From contig NZ_JNZP01000018.1 in assembly GCF_000725545.1 (NCBI RefSeq), positions 1 to 64,000 of the forward strand: a stretch of DNA of 64,000 nt. The letters are read 5' to 3'. Below the pieces are notes generated by a model, which was not told the DNA's origin, ran no database searches, and saw nothing but the letters and a program-made list of their open reading frames with translations. Below are positions 51,318-60,791 of the stretch, piece after piece (the first letter of the stretch is position 1; the number at the start of each line of letters is the position of its first letter). The DNA is from Streptomyces exfoliatus. GTDB lineage: Bacteria; Actinomycetota; Actinomycetes; Streptomycetales; Streptomycetaceae. The position numbers were made by a program, and so were the translations under genes.

Positions 51318-54257
51318 GATGAACAGCTGCTCGGCGATCTGACGGTTGGTGCGGCCGGCCGCGACCAGGCGCAGCACGTCCTGCTCGCGAGGGGTCAGGC
51401 CGAAGGTGTCGTCGGCGGCCTCGGCCGGTGCCGCGGCCCGCTTCTCGGGCGTCAGGGAGAGGCGGGCGCGGGCCGCGAGGAGTTCCACGTCCTCGCGGAG
51501 CGGGCGGGCGCCGAGCCGGGTGGCGGTGGCGTGGGCCTCGCGGAGCAGGGCCGCGGCCTCCTCGCGGTGGCCTCCCTCGACGAGGAGGGCGTCGGCGAGG
51601 CGGTGGCGGGCGCGGGCCAGCTGGGCGGGGCGTTCCAGCGGTTCGTAGGCGGCGACGGTCTCGGCCCAGCGGGCGGCGGACTCGCGGCCCTCGGCGCGGG
51701 CGATCTCCTCGGAGACCTGCTGGGCGTGGGCGGCCCAGACGGGGGCCGGGGTGGCGAGGCGGCGGACGCAGGCGCGGATGGTGTCCAGCGCCTCCGCGCG
51801 GCCCTCGTCGGCGGCGGGCAGTCCCCGGCTGTCGGCCTCGGCGGTGGCCGCGGTGAGGACGAGCGGCCAGCCGTAGCGGTGGGTGCCCGGCGGGAAGCCG
51901 GCCTGTTCGACGGCGCCGAGCCGGGTCCTGACGTCGGCGAAGCGGCCCTCCGCGGCGGCCACGGCGATCTCGATCTGCCCCATGAGCAGGGTGTACTGCG
52001 GGATCGGGTCGCGGGCGCCGTAGGCGGCGCGGGCGTCGGCGAGGTGGCGGCGGGCCGCGTCGAGTTCGCCGCGGGCGACGGCGAGCTGGGCGAGGCGGAG
52101 GGAGGCCGAGCCGCGGGGCTTGCTGCTGGACGCCGAGCGGAGGAGCCGTTCGGCGGCCTCCTGGGTCTCGTCCCAGTGTCCGAGGGAGAGGAGGGACTCG
52201 GCCCGGTTGGCCTCGATCCAGCTGACGCTGTCGACGAGTCCGTAGGTGCGGGCGAGACGGATTCCGGCGTCGGAGAGTTCGACGGCCTCGCGGGAGCGGC
52301 CGAGGGCTTCGAGGGAGGAGGCGATGTTGATGTGTGCGCGGGCGGCCTCGGTGAACTGGCCGAGGGCCGTGGTCCGTTCCCGTACGTCGTGCATCTCGGC
52401 GAGGCCCGCCTCGACGTCCCCGGCGGCGGTCATGAGGGTGCCGAGGGTGAGGCGTGCGTTGAGCTCGATCGACTCGGCGTTGACGTGGCGGGCGTATTCG
52501 ACGGCGCGTTCGGCGGCGGTGAGGGCCTCGGGTCCGGGGTTGCGGAGCATGCCCCAGCCGGCGGCGCCGACGAGGACCGCGGCGTGGACGGCGGACGGCG
52601 GCAGGCCCTTGACGAGTTCCTGGGCGCGGGAGATCTCCTCCCACCCGTCGCCCCGGCCGAGGTTGGACTGGAGGCGGGCCCGCTCGGTCCAGAACCAGGC
52701 GGCCCGGAGGGGGTCGTTCTCGTCCGCGCCGTCGAGGAGGCGGAGCGCCGTCTTGCCGATCTTCAGGGCGCGTTCGCGGTCGCCGCTGAGCCGGGCGGCG
52801 ACGGCGGCCTCGGCGAGCAGGTCGAGGTACCGGAGCGGGGTGGTCTCGGGGTCGCAGCCGCAGGGCGGGTAGGCCTCGGCGTAGTCCATGGGCCGCAGCG
52901 AGCGGCGGATCTCGGCGGGGGCCTCGTCCCAGAGCTCCATGGCCCGTTCGAGGAGGCGCAGTTGTTCGGCGTAGGCGTGGCGCTTGCGGGTGGCGACGGA
53001 GGCGCGGAGGACGGCGGGCAGGGCCTTGGCCGGGTCGTGCGCGTGGTACCAGTAGGTGGCGAGCCGGGTGGCCCGTTCGTCGGCCCGGACGAGCCCGGGG
53101 TCGGCTTCCAGTGCTTCGGCGTAGCGCCGGTTGAGGCGGGAGCGTTCGCCGGGCAGCAGGTCGTCGCTGACGGCTTCACGGACGAGGGAGTGGCGGAAGC
53201 GGTAGCCGTCGCCGTCGGGGACGGCGAGCAGGATGTTGGCGCCGACGCAGGCCCGGAGCGCCTCGATGAGTTCGTCCTCGGTGAGCCGGGAGACGGCGGC
53301 GAGCAGACCGTACTCGACGGTGGAACCGCCCTCGGCGACGATCCTGGCGACCCGCTGGGCGTCCTCGGGGAGCGTCTCGACCCGGACGAGCAGGAGGTCG
53401 CGCAGGGAGTCGCTGAGCTGGCCGGGGGCGCAGCCCGCCTCGTGGGAGACGACGAGTTCCTCGACGAAGAAGGCGTTGCCGTCGGAGCGTTCGAAGACCT
53501 CCTCGACGAGGCCGGGGTCGGGTTCGGCGGCGAGGATGCCGGTGAGCTGGCGGTGCACCTCGGTACGGGTGAAGCGGGCGAGTTCGATGCGGCGGATGGT
53601 GCGGAGCCGGTCGAGTTCGGCGAGGAGGGGGCGCAGCGGGTGGCGGCGGTGGATGTCGTCGGCGCGGTAGCTGGCGAGGACCACGATGCGGCCGCGGCGG
53701 AGGGTGCGGAGGAGGTAGGTGAGGAGGTGGCGGGTGGAGGCGTCGGCCCAGTGCAGGTCTTCGAGGACGAGCACGATCGTACGGTCGGTGGCGAGCCGTT
53801 CCAGGAGCCGTACGGTCAGCTCGAAGAGGCGGGCGGTGCTGTCCTCGTCGGAGGGTTCGTGGCTGCCGGGTTCGCCGAGTTCGGGCAGCAGGCGGGCGAG
53901 TTCGCCCTCTTGTCCTTCGGCGGCCGCGGTGAGTTCGTCGGGGAGTCGACGGCGCAGCGAGCGCAGCGCGGCGGCGAAGGGCGCGAAGGGCAGTCCGTCG
54001 GCGCCGAGTTCGACGCAGCCGCCGAGCGCGACGACGGCGCCCCGGTCGCAGGCCGTGTCGAGGAACTCCTCGATGAGCCGGGTCTTGCCGACCCCCGCCT
54101 CGCCGCCGATGAGCAGCGCCTGGGGCTCTCCCGCGCCTCCGCGGGAGAGCGCCTCGGTGAGGGCGGTGAGTTCGCCGGCTCGGCCGACGAACACGGGGCT
54201 GACTGACCTGGTCTCCACGGCGCCGAGCATCGCACAGCCGTCCGTACCATCGCTCAT
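51201..54257 (-). CDS. LuxR-family LAL-type transcriptional regulator with AAA ATPase domain
   Basis: A 1018-residue regulator. The N-terminus FVGRAGELTALTEAL leads to Walker A IGGEAGVGKTR (about 50-60) and Walker B IVLVLEDLHWAD near 165. A long TPR-like helical region (about 400-930) follows. The C-terminus holds a LuxR helix-turn-helix (FGLTPREQDVLRLVAAGRTN, RQIAEQLFISPKTASVHVSN). This is the large ATP-binding LuxR (MalT-like) layout common in Streptomyces. The ATG at 54257 has a weak ribosome site. Its 3' end overlaps the convergent DUF6191-like frame by 117 bases. The inducer is unknown. Confidence 0.87.
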   Translation of the reverse strand: MSDGTDGCAMLGAVETRSVSPVFVGRAGELTALTEALSRGGAGEPQALLIGGEAGVGKTRLIEEFLDTACDRGAVVALGGCVELGADGLPFAPFAAALRSLRRRLPDELTAAAEGQEGELARLLPELGEPGSHEPSDEDSTARLFELTVRLLERLATDRTIVLVLEDLHWADASTRHLLTYLLRTLRRGRIVVLASYRADDIHRRHPLRPLLAELDRLRTIRRIELARFTRTEVHRQLTGILAAEPDPGLVEEVFERSDGNAFFVEELVVSHEAGCAPGQLSDSLRDLLLVRVETLPEDAQRVARIVAEGGSTVEYGLLAAVSRLTEDELIEALRACVGANILLAVPDGDGYRFRHSLVREAVSDDLLPGERSRLNRRYAEALEADPGLVRADERATRLATYWYHAHDPAKALPAVLRASVATRKRHAYAEQLRLLERAMELWDEAPAEIRRSLRPMDYAEAYPPCGCDPETTPLRYLDLLAEAAVAARLSGDRERALKIGKTALRLLDGADENDPLRAAWFWTERARLQSNLGRGDGWEEISRAQELVKGLPPSAVHAAVLVGAAGWGMLRNPGPEALTAAERAVEYARHVNAESIELNARLTLGTLMTAAGDVEAGLAEMHDVRERTTALGQFTEAARAHINIASSLEALGRSREAVELSDAGIRLARTYGLVDSVSWIEANRAESLLSLGHWDETQEAAERLLRSASSSKPRGSASLRLAQLAVARGELDAARRHLADARAAYGARDPIPQYTLLMGQIEIAVAAAEGRFADVRTRLGAVEQAGFPPGTHRYGWPLVLTAATAEADSRGLPAADEGRAEALDTIRACVRRLATPAPVWAAHAQQVSEEIARAEGRESAARWAETVAAYEPLERPAQLARARHRLADALLVEGGHREEAAALLREAHATATRLGARPLREDVELLAARARLSLTPEKRAAAPAEAADDTFGLTPREQDVLRLVAAGRTNRQIAEQLFISPKTASVHVSNILAKLGVAGRGEAAALAHRLHLLDTTL

Positions 54258-54264
54258 ACGGGGG

Positions 54265-54459
54265 TCACGCGGCCCGGACGAAGCGGCTGCGCCCGCCGTC
54301 GCCCACCCGCCCCTCCGCGTCCTGGCCGCCGCTCCGCCGGCCGAGGCGGCGCAGGCCCCGGGCGGTGGAGACGGCGGCGGCCCGGCGGGACAGACGCTGT
54401 GCGGCGGCCTCACGGACGAGTTCGGCGTGGTGCATGCGGTGGAGTTCGTACGCGAACAT
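54265..54459 (-). CDS. Small basic protein of 64 residues
   Basis: MFAYELHRMHHAELVREAAA followed by an Arg-rich stretch (RLSRRAAAVSTARGLRRLGR). ATG at 54459 has AGGAG about eight bases upstream. The stop is seven bases before the LuxR-type start, so the two are probably co-transcribed. A hairpin (GGCATCGC/GCGATGCC, 54485-54505) lies upstream of the ribosome site. Function is unknown. Confidence 0.55.
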   Translation of the reverse strand: MFAYELHRMHHAELVREAAAQRLSRRAAAVSTARGLRRLGRRSGGQDAEGRVGDGGRSRFVRAA

Positions 54460-54628
54460 CGGGTGCTCCTGGTGTCTCGGTCTCGGCATCGCTCCTTGCG
54501 ATGCCTCGACTTTCGTCTCCCAGGGGGTGCGGCCACATCGGGCGAGTGCCGCATGTTCGGGGTACGGGGGTCCTTAGGCGGTCCTCAGGGGGCCTTAGGC
54601 ACCGCCCGAGGGATCAAGGCCGGGGGTC

Positions 54629-55252
54629 TCAGGACCCGGCGGTCGGGAGGTTCAGGAAGAGGTCGAAGTAGGTACCGACCGACAGGAGCAGGCCGAGGCC
54701 GCCCAGGACGGCGCCCGCGACGGCGACCGCGCGGACCCAGGAGGGGCGCCCGGGAAGGGCGAGCACCAGGACGGCCACGAGCAGGGCGACGAGCGACAGG
54801 ACACCGTTCACCAGGGCGACGCTGTGCCAGGCGTCGGCGTAGATCTCGGAGATCTGCTGGGCCGGCGTGCCGGATCCGGAGGTCTTGATCTGGCCGATGA
54901 GGGTCTCGCGCTCGGCGACGACCTTGCCGGTCCAGGTTCCGGTGAGCGCGACGACGCCGAGGGCGGCGGACACCACGGCCGCTGCGGCGCCGCCGATGCC
55001 GGCGGAGGCGGAAGCGGGGGCCTCGTCCGGGAACAGCGCCTCGTCGTCGTCCTCGTCGTCGTCCTTGTCGACCTCGTCGGCCGGACCGAGGGCGTCGGCG
55101 TCCAGCGGCTCCACGGCGGGCGCGGCCTCAGCCGCCTCGACCGGCTCGGTGGTCTTCGCGGCGATGTCCGCCCCGGCGCTCCCGGCGCCCTCGGGGCTCT
55201 CGGCGTTGTCGCCGGTCTCGCCGGTCTTCTCTGTCGTCGTCTTGGTGTCCAT
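54629..55252 (-). CDS. Membrane protein with acidic N-terminal tail
   Basis: A 207-residue protein. About 80 residues rich in Ala, Glu and Asp (with an acidic run DKDDDEDDDEALF) precede three membrane spans near 87-110, 145-165 and 172-195, with a short extracytoplasmic loop (GKVVAERETLIGQIKTSGSG). No family is recognised. The hydrophobic half alone would be typical of small integral membrane proteins; the acidic tail may bind cations or a partner. Confidence 0.6.
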   Translation of the reverse strand: MDTKTTTEKTGETGDNAESPEGAGSAGADIAAKTTEPVEAAEAAPAVEPLDADALGPADEVDKDDDEDDDEALFPDEAPASASAGIGGAAAAVVSAALGVVALTGTWTGKVVAERETLIGQIKTSGSGTPAQQISEIYADAWHSVALVNGVLSLVALLVAVLVLALPGRPSWVRAVAVAGAVLGGLGLLLSVGTYFDLFLNLPTAGS

Positions 55253-55287
55253 GCGGCGCACGCTAGGCGGCGCACATGAGAACCGTC

Positions 55288-55854
55288 TTAAGACGCCGCC
55301 CCGGTCTTCGCCGCCCGCCACTCGGGGGCCAGGATCGCCCAGACCTCCGTGTCCGTGCGCGTGCCGCGGTGCGGGTAGTTCTCCCGCAGGACGCCCTCCC
55401 GCGTCATGCCCAACCGCCGGGCGACGGCGATGCTCGCCCCGTTCTTCACGGAGGCGTGCCATTCGACGCGGTGGATGCCGCGCTCCTCGATCGCCCAGTC
55501 GATGATGACCCGGCAGGCCCGGGTGATCAGGCCCTTCCCGGCGGCGGTGGGCTCCAGCCAGCAGCCCGCCTCGGCGGTGCCGTGCGTGGCGTCGAACGTC
55601 CGGAAGAGGACGCCGCCGACGAGGGTGCCATCGGTCCAGATGCCGTAGATCCGTCCGGTGTCGCTCGCGGCCTTCTCGGCGTACGAGCGGAGGAAGGAGC
55701 GGGCGGAGTCCAGGTCGGCGACGAAGTCCGGCAGGGCGATGTGCTCCCCGATGAACTCCCGTCCCCGATCCATGTGCGCCAGGAACTCCTCGGCCCGCCA
55801 GGGCTCCAGGGGCCTCAGCTCCGCGCCGTCGTCACCCAGCGATATCGCGAACAT
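55288..55854 (-). CDS. GNAT family N-acetyltransferase (RimJ/RimL type)
   Basis: A 188-residue acetyltransferase. ELRPLEPWRAEEFLAHMDRG, GCWLEPTAAGKGLITRACRV (acetyl-CoA loop) and HRVEWHASVKNGASIAVARR with LGMTREGVLREN are the RimJ/RimL-type motifs. Its ATG lies inside the 3' end of the MMPL gene (23-base overlap), which indicates translational coupling. Substrate is unknown. Confidence 0.83.
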   Translation of the reverse strand: MFAISLGDDGAELRPLEPWRAEEFLAHMDRGREFIGEHIALPDFVADLDSARSFLRSYAEKAASDTGRIYGIWTDGTLVGGVLFRTFDATHGTAEAGCWLEPTAAGKGLITRACRVIIDWAIEERGIHRVEWHASVKNGASIAVARRLGMTREGVLRENYPHRGTRTDTEVWAILAPEWRAAKTGAAS

Positions 55855-58072
55855 CCTCGATCCTCTCCTCCACGGCCGGAACCGTCACGAACTGCGTGGG
55901 GATCTTCGCACGCGCGTCGGCCGCCTCGCGGCACTCGGGCGGTTCGATGCTGATCCGGGGGAGCAGACGGTCGAGCCATCGGGGCAGCCACCAGTTCGCC
56001 CCGCCGAGCAGGTGCATGAGCGCGGGGACGAGGAGGGTGCGCAGCACGAACGCGTCGAGGGCGACGGCCGCCGCGAGCGCGATGCCGAACATCGCGATGA
56101 CCCGGTCGCCGGAGAGGACGAAGGCGAGGAAGACGGAGATCATGATGACGGCGGCGGAGTTGATCACCCGGCTGGTCTCGGCCAGGCCGACCCGTACCGC
56201 GCGCCGGTTGTCGCCGGTCTCCAGCCACTCCTCGTACATCCGGCTGACCAGGAAGACCTGGTAGTCCATGGAGAGTCCGAAGAGGACGGAGACCATGATC
56301 ACCGGCAGGAAGGGTTCGATCGGCCCGGCGCTGCCGAGGCCGAGGAGCTCGCTGCCCCAGCCCCACTGAAAGATCGCCACGACGACGCCGAAGGCGGCGG
56401 CGACGGCGAAGACGTTCATGGCGGCGGCCTTGAGCGGGATGCCGATCGAGCGGAAGGCGAGCAGGAGCAGCAGACAGCCGAGGGCGATGACGACGCCGAC
56501 GAAGAGCGGCAGCTTGCCGATGATGATCTCGGCGAAGTCGTCGTACGAGGCGGTGACACCGCCGACGTGCACGTCGAGGGAGGTGCCGGCCTCGGCCCGC
56601 GGGAGGACGTCCGCGCGGAGCCGGTCGACGAGCTCGCTGGTGGCCTTCGACTGGGGCGAGGACTCGGGGACGACGGTGAGGACGGCGGTGTCGCCGGAGC
56701 TGTTGTACGTGACCGGGGAGACGGAGGCGACCCCGCGGGTGGCGGAGAGCGCGGCGGGCAGCTGGTCGAGGGCGACCCGGTCGTCGGCGCCGTCGAGCCC
56801 GGCGACGAGGGTGAGCGGACCGTTGACGCCGGGCCCGAAGCCGTCGGCGATCAGGTCGTACGCCTGCCGCGTGGTCGCGGTCGCCGGGCCGTTGCCCTGG
56901 TCGGAGGTGCCGAGGTGGAGCGAGAGGGTCGGCAGGGCAAGGAAGCCCATGACGACGACGGCGACGACCCCGAGCAGCTTCGGGTGCCGCTCGACGAAGG
57001 CGGACCAGCGGGCGGCGAAGCCGGTGGGCAGTTCGGGCTGCGGCCCGTGTTCGGCGAGCGTCCGGCGTTCGCGCCGGGACAGCGCCCGCATGCCGATGAG
57101 CGAGAGCAGCGCCGGAAGGAAGGTGACGGAGGCGGCGACGGTGAGGACGACGGTGAGGGAGGCGGCGATGGCGACGCCGTTGAGGAAGCTGAGCCGCAGG
57201 ATCAGCATGCCGAGCAGCGCGATGCAGACGGTGGCCCCGGCGAAGACGACGGCGCGGCCGGTGGTGGCGACGGCCGTCTCCGCGGCCTCCGCGACGGACA
57301 GGCCGCGTTTCAGGCCTCTGCGGTGCCGGGTGACGATGAAGAGGGCGTAGTCGATGCCGACGCCGAGCCCGACGAGCATGCCGAGCATGGGGGCGAAGTC
57401 GGCGACGGTCATGAGGTGGCCGAGGAGCACGATCCCGGAGTAGGCGATGCCGACGCTGACGAGCGCGGTCGCGATGGGGAGCGCGGAGGCGGCGAGGGAG
57501 CCGAAGGCGAGGAAGAGGACGACGGCGGCGACGGCGACGCCGACGACTTCGGCGATGTGCCCGCCGGGGGCCTCGGTGAGGGCTACGGCGCTGCCGCCCA
57601 GCTCGACCGCGACGCCGTCGGCCTCGGCGGCCTTCGCGGTGTCGACGAGGGCTTGGGCCTGCGCCTGGGGGATGTCGTCGGCCTGCTCGTGGAACGTGAC
57701 GACGGCGTAGGCGGTGTGGCCGTCCTCGCTGACCTGTCCCGGGACGGCGCCGTACGGGGAGGTGACGGCGGCGATGCCGGGCAGTTCGGCGACCTCGTCG
57801 AGCATCGCGCTCATGCGCTTCTCGACGGCGTCGGCGCGGACGCTGCCCTGGTCGGTGTGCCAGACGATGGTGTCGCTGTCGCCGCCGAGGCCGTGGAAGC
57901 CGCGGTCGAGGAGGGCGGTGGCCCGGCCGGACTCGGTGCCGGGGACCTCGTAGTCGTTGGAGTACGCGCTGCCGGCGACGACGGCCGTGGTGCCGACCCC
58001 GCCGAGGGCGAGGAGCCACAGGAGGACGGCGACGAGGCGGTGCTTGATGCACCACCGTGCGATGGCTGCCAA
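55832..58072 (-). CDS. MMPL-family (RND) transporter
   Basis: A 746-residue exporter with two repeats of one plus five membrane spans and two large outer loops. The signatures GMLVGLGVGIDYALFIVTRH in the first repeat and SVLFGLSMDYQVFLVSRMYE in the second carry the Asp-Tyr proton-relay pairs of MmpL proteins. It probably exports a lipid or hydrophobic compound. TTG at 58072 is preferred, since GGGAG lies about eight bases upstream and the resulting protein starts at the first span (AAIARWCIKHRLVAVLL). The GNAT gene is coupled downstream. Confidence 0.85.
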   Translation of the reverse strand: MAAIARWCIKHRLVAVLLWLLALGGVGTTAVVAGSAYSNDYEVPGTESGRATALLDRGFHGLGGDSDTIVWHTDQGSVRADAVEKRMSAMLDEVAELPGIAAVTSPYGAVPGQVSEDGHTAYAVVTFHEQADDIPQAQAQALVDTAKAAEADGVAVELGGSAVALTEAPGGHIAEVVGVAVAAVVLFLAFGSLAASALPIATALVSVGIAYSGIVLLGHLMTVADFAPMLGMLVGLGVGIDYALFIVTRHRRGLKRGLSVAEAAETAVATTGRAVVFAGATVCIALLGMLILRLSFLNGVAIAASLTVVLTVAASVTFLPALLSLIGMRALSRRERRTLAEHGPQPELPTGFAARWSAFVERHPKLLGVVAVVVMGFLALPTLSLHLGTSDQGNGPATATTRQAYDLIADGFGPGVNGPLTLVAGLDGADDRVALDQLPAALSATRGVASVSPVTYNSSGDTAVLTVVPESSPQSKATSELVDRLRADVLPRAEAGTSLDVHVGGVTASYDDFAEIIIGKLPLFVGVVIALGCLLLLLAFRSIGIPLKAAAMNVFAVAAAFGVVVAIFQWGWGSELLGLGSAGPIEPFLPVIMVSVLFGLSMDYQVFLVSRMYEEWLETGDNRRAVRVGLAETSRVINSAAVIMISVFLAFVLSGDRVIAMFGIALAAAVALDAFVLRTLLVPALMHLLGGANWWLPRWLDRLLPRISIEPPECREAADARAKIPTQFVTVPAVEERIEDVRDIAG

Positions 58073-58170
58073 AGGACGTGCTCCCTGGGTGGTTCGTGGA
58101 TCTTTCGCGGGAACAGCCCGAGAAGAACGCATGACCGACACGCATGACTACGTGCGCCCACTCTGGCAGC

Positions 58171-58186
58171 CAAACGTGATCGTTTG
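58171..58186. promoter_or_regulatory. CAAACG-N4-CGTTTG inverted repeat upstream of the MMPL gene
   Basis: Perfect 6-bp arms at 58171-58176 and 58181-58186, about 100 bp before the MMPL start. A plausible operator for a TetR/MarR-type repressor, none of which is adjacent. Confidence 0.35.
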
Positions 58187-58212
58187 CCCCTTTCGTGGCG
58201 ATACTCACAGGC

Positions 58213-58252
58213 GTGCCCGGGGATCGGGACGAAGGTCCTGCACCCCGGGCAC
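58213..58252 (-). terminator. Terminator of the phospholipase C gene
   Basis: Perfect 10-bp arms (58213-58222 and 58243-58252) lie 20 bases past the phospholipase stop codon. Confidence 0.55.
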
Positions 58253-58271
58253 GGAAGGTCACCGTGGACGC

Positions 58272-60410
58272 TCAGCCGGAGACGCTGGCGCGACCGTTCT
58301 CGATGTGCCCCATGAGCCGGCGGCGGAAGCCCCCGGGCGCGGTCACCTCGACGTCGTACCAGCCGTGCGCGTCGGCGGCCGAGTGGACGACGGTACGGGT
58401 CTTCCCGGGCTTCACGGTGACGGTGCGGGTCCAGTCGCCGAGGTCGTCGGGGTCCACGTACCCGAGCGGCCTGACCGTGAAGGAGACGGCGGCCGATCCG
58501 GTGTTCCGTACGGTGAGGTGCAGGTCACGGTCGTGATGGTCGATGCGGGAGCCCAGTTCGGCGCCGCCCGTCGCGGGGCCCTCGAACTCGCGGCGGAAGC
58601 CGTTGGGGCCGGTGATCGTGAAGCGGTAATGATCACCCGGAACGGGGACGGTCCACTCCCCCGTACCCCTGACGTCCTGGTGCTGGGGGACGGCGAACTC
58701 GCCCGCGTACGGGTAGAGGGCGAAGTGCGCGCTCGCCCTGCCCCGGTTGCTGAGCGCGACCGTCACCGCGCCGTCGCCGGTGGTCGCGGCGGCGTCCGGC
58801 TGGTACGGCAGCGGGCGGGCGGGGCGGACACCCGGCTCCTGCACGGGCATCCGCTGCACGGCCGGGGGCTGCGGCCGCCAGCGGCCGGTGAAGGGCGGGA
58901 TCGGGCCCGGCTGCTCGACGGGCGGCTGCCGGCGGCCCCGCCTGAAGTCGAAGGCGGAGGTGAGATCGCCGGTGACGGCCCGGCGCCAGGGGGTGATGTT
59001 GGGCTCCTCGATGCCGGTGAGCTTCTCCAGGAAGCGGATCACCGAGGTGTGGTCGAAGGTCTCGGAGCAGACGTAGCCGCCGACCGACCAGGGGGAGACG
59101 ACGAGCAGCGGGACGCGGATGCCGAGGCCGGTGGGCCGGCCCTTCCAGCGCTCGTCCGTGTTGTCGGCGGGCGGGACCGGCGGCGGCACGTGGTCGAAGA
59201 AGCCGTCGTTCTCGTCGTAGTTGATCAGGACGACGGTGTGACGCCACACGTCCGGGTGCGCGCCGAGGGCGTCGAGCACCTTGTAGACGAGGGTGGCGGA
59301 GGCGATCGGCGAGGAGGAACCGGGGTGCTCGGAATCGATCGCCGAGGGAACGAGGTAGGAGACCTCGGGGAGGGTGCCGGCGGCGACGTCGGCGCGGAAG
59401 GCGTCGGCGAGGGTGCCGCTCTCCACGCGGCGCAGTCCGCGCTCGAAGAGGGAGCGCTCGGCCTCGGTGAGGGTGGCGACGCCCTCCTCCAGGAGGCCGA
59501 GCAGGCGGGCGCGCTCGGTGGCGTCGCCCGTGTCGCGGACGGCGGCGTAGAAGGACTCCATGAAGGTGTGCCCGCCGGTCCCGGCGAGGGCCTTGCGGGC
59601 GATCTTCTTGAAGGTGGTGAAGAACTCGATGTTGTTGTCGGTGAAGTTCTCCCACTCGGTGTACGTCTTCCAGCTGCGACCGGCGGCTTCGAGACGCTCG
59701 GCGTAGGTGGGCCAGCCGTAGCCGGGGTGGGTGCCCTCGGCGTACGCGGCGTTCGTGACCGCCCGGCTGCCGTCGGCCTCGAAGCCGGTCCAGCCGGACC
59801 AGAGGTGGTTGCGGTTGGGGCTCGTCGAGGTGTGGACGGACGAGTGGTAGGCGTCGCAGACGGTGAAGGTGTCGGCCAGCTCGTAGTGCAGGGGGAGGTC
59901 CTGCCGGTCGTAGTACGCCATGGTGGCGGCGGTCTTCGCCGAGACCCAGCCGTCCATCCAGCCGTCGCGCCAGGCCTTGGCGCCGCCGCTCCAGGAGTGG
60001 TCGAGGTCCCCGATGTACTGGAGGTCCTTCTTCTGGGTCTCGGCGGCGCCGCGGATCGGGAAGGGCAGCACGGTCCGGTCGAGGGCGGCGGGCTGCTCGA
60101 ACACCGACGTGCCGGAGGGCAGCTCGATCGCATTGCGGTCGCCGAATCCGCGGACGCCGCGGAGGGTGCCGAAGTAGTGGTCGAAGGAACGGTTCTCCTG
60201 CATCAGGATCACCACGTGCCGGACCGCCGGCATCCCCCCGGCCGGGGGCTCCGCGGCCATCGCGGCCTGCAGCGACGGCGGCAGCAGCGACCCGGCGGCG
60301 GCGACACCGAAGGCGCCTCCACCCAGCGCGAGGAGCCTTCTGCGGGACATCTCGGGGGACTTCTCGGGGGACTTCTCGGGGGACTTCTCGGGGGACCTCT
60401 CGGGGGGCAA
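58272..60410 (-). CDS. Tat-exported phosphocholine-type phospholipase C
   Basis: A 712-residue enzyme of the non-haemolytic phospholipase C/acid phosphatase superfamily that cleaves phospholipid head groups outside the cell. A Tat signal (SRRRLLALGGGAFGVAAAG) leads to HVVILMQENRSFDHYFGTLR, YHSSVHTSTSPNRNHLWSG, NYDENDGFFDHVPPPVPP and TFDHTSVIRFLEKLTG, the conserved metal and catalytic regions. Two C-terminal PLC-specific beta domains follow. The TTG at 60410 has GGAGG six bases upstream and gives an extended N-region with SPEK repeats; the ATG at 60350 directly before RRR has only weak ribosome sites. Confidence 0.85.
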   Translation of the reverse strand: MPPERSPEKSPEKSPEKSPEMSRRRLLALGGGAFGVAAAGSLLPPSLQAAMAAEPPAGGMPAVRHVVILMQENRSFDHYFGTLRGVRGFGDRNAIELPSGTSVFEQPAALDRTVLPFPIRGAAETQKKDLQYIGDLDHSWSGGAKAWRDGWMDGWVSAKTAATMAYYDRQDLPLHYELADTFTVCDAYHSSVHTSTSPNRNHLWSGWTGFEADGSRAVTNAAYAEGTHPGYGWPTYAERLEAAGRSWKTYTEWENFTDNNIEFFTTFKKIARKALAGTGGHTFMESFYAAVRDTGDATERARLLGLLEEGVATLTEAERSLFERGLRRVESGTLADAFRADVAAGTLPEVSYLVPSAIDSEHPGSSSPIASATLVYKVLDALGAHPDVWRHTVVLINYDENDGFFDHVPPPVPPADNTDERWKGRPTGLGIRVPLLVVSPWSVGGYVCSETFDHTSVIRFLEKLTGIEEPNITPWRRAVTGDLTSAFDFRRGRRQPPVEQPGPIPPFTGRWRPQPPAVQRMPVQEPGVRPARPLPYQPDAAATTGDGAVTVALSNRGRASAHFALYPYAGEFAVPQHQDVRGTGEWTVPVPGDHYRFTITGPNGFRREFEGPATGGAELGSRIDHHDRDLHLTVRNTGSAAVSFTVRPLGYVDPDDLGDWTRTVTVKPGKTRTVVHSAADAHGWYDVEVTAPGGFRRRLMGHIENGRASVSG
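60351..60405. repeat. 12-bp tandem repeat encoding SPEK units
   Basis: About 4.5 units of CTCGGGGGACTT (plus strand) run from 60351 to 60405. On the minus strand each gives Ser-Pro-Glu-Lys or, if translation starts later, a GAGAAG Shine-Dalgarno-like site every 12 bases before the ATG at 60350. Confidence 0.8.
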
Positions 60411-60730
60411 GACCGACCTCCAGTCGACGGCCAATGGTTCGCCTTCGAGCCATTGGGTGGTACGCGAGGGACGGTAGTGAGGTCGGATGACGCCGACAAG
60501 ACCCCGTGACGGCGCGGTGGTGAACGGTCCGTCAGGGCCCGCCACGGCAGGCAGTCCGTCGAGGGACGTGAACCCGCTCGCGACGAAGGCGGCGCGCGTC
60601 GGGGTCGGACCCCTCCGCGGGGATGCTCGGGTTTCGGGCAGCATCGGGACCTCGTCGCACAACCTCAGCTACCAGAACTTCGACTTCTGTGTGAACCCGG
60701 GCAGCTACGTGACCCACGACGGCGACGAAA
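60411..60730. other. Intergenic region upstream of the phospholipase C gene
   Basis: A 320-base stretch without a convincing gene. Frames on both strands lack family similarity or a ribosome site. It should contain the phospholipase promoter. A single GTTCACC on the minus strand (60519-60525) resembles one unit of a PhoP-binding PHO box, but no second good unit follows. Confidence 0.4.
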
Positions 60731-60766
60731 GGCGGCCCCCCACCGGAGTTCCGGTGGGGGGCCGCC
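60731..60766 (-). terminator. Terminator of gatB
   Basis: A perfect 16-bp stem (60731-60746 with 60751-60766) and AGTT loop lie 25 bases past the gatB stop. Confidence 0.7.
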
Positions 60767-60791
60767 CTCGTACGTGTGACGGAAAGCGGGC

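Noticed and set aside
54485..54505. GGCATCGC/GCGATGCC hairpin as a terminator
   Set aside because: It lies upstream of the 64-codon gene rather than after a gene end, so it is more likely part of a 5' untranslated region; its role is unclear.
58131..58271. Plus-strand frame starting MTDTHDYVRPLW
   Set aside because: It runs across the phospholipase terminator and antisense into that gene, with no ribosome site or known family.
60519..60525. PhoP PHO box upstream of the phospholipase gene
   Set aside because: Only one GTTCACC unit is convincing; a PHO box needs at least two adjacent 11-bp units.
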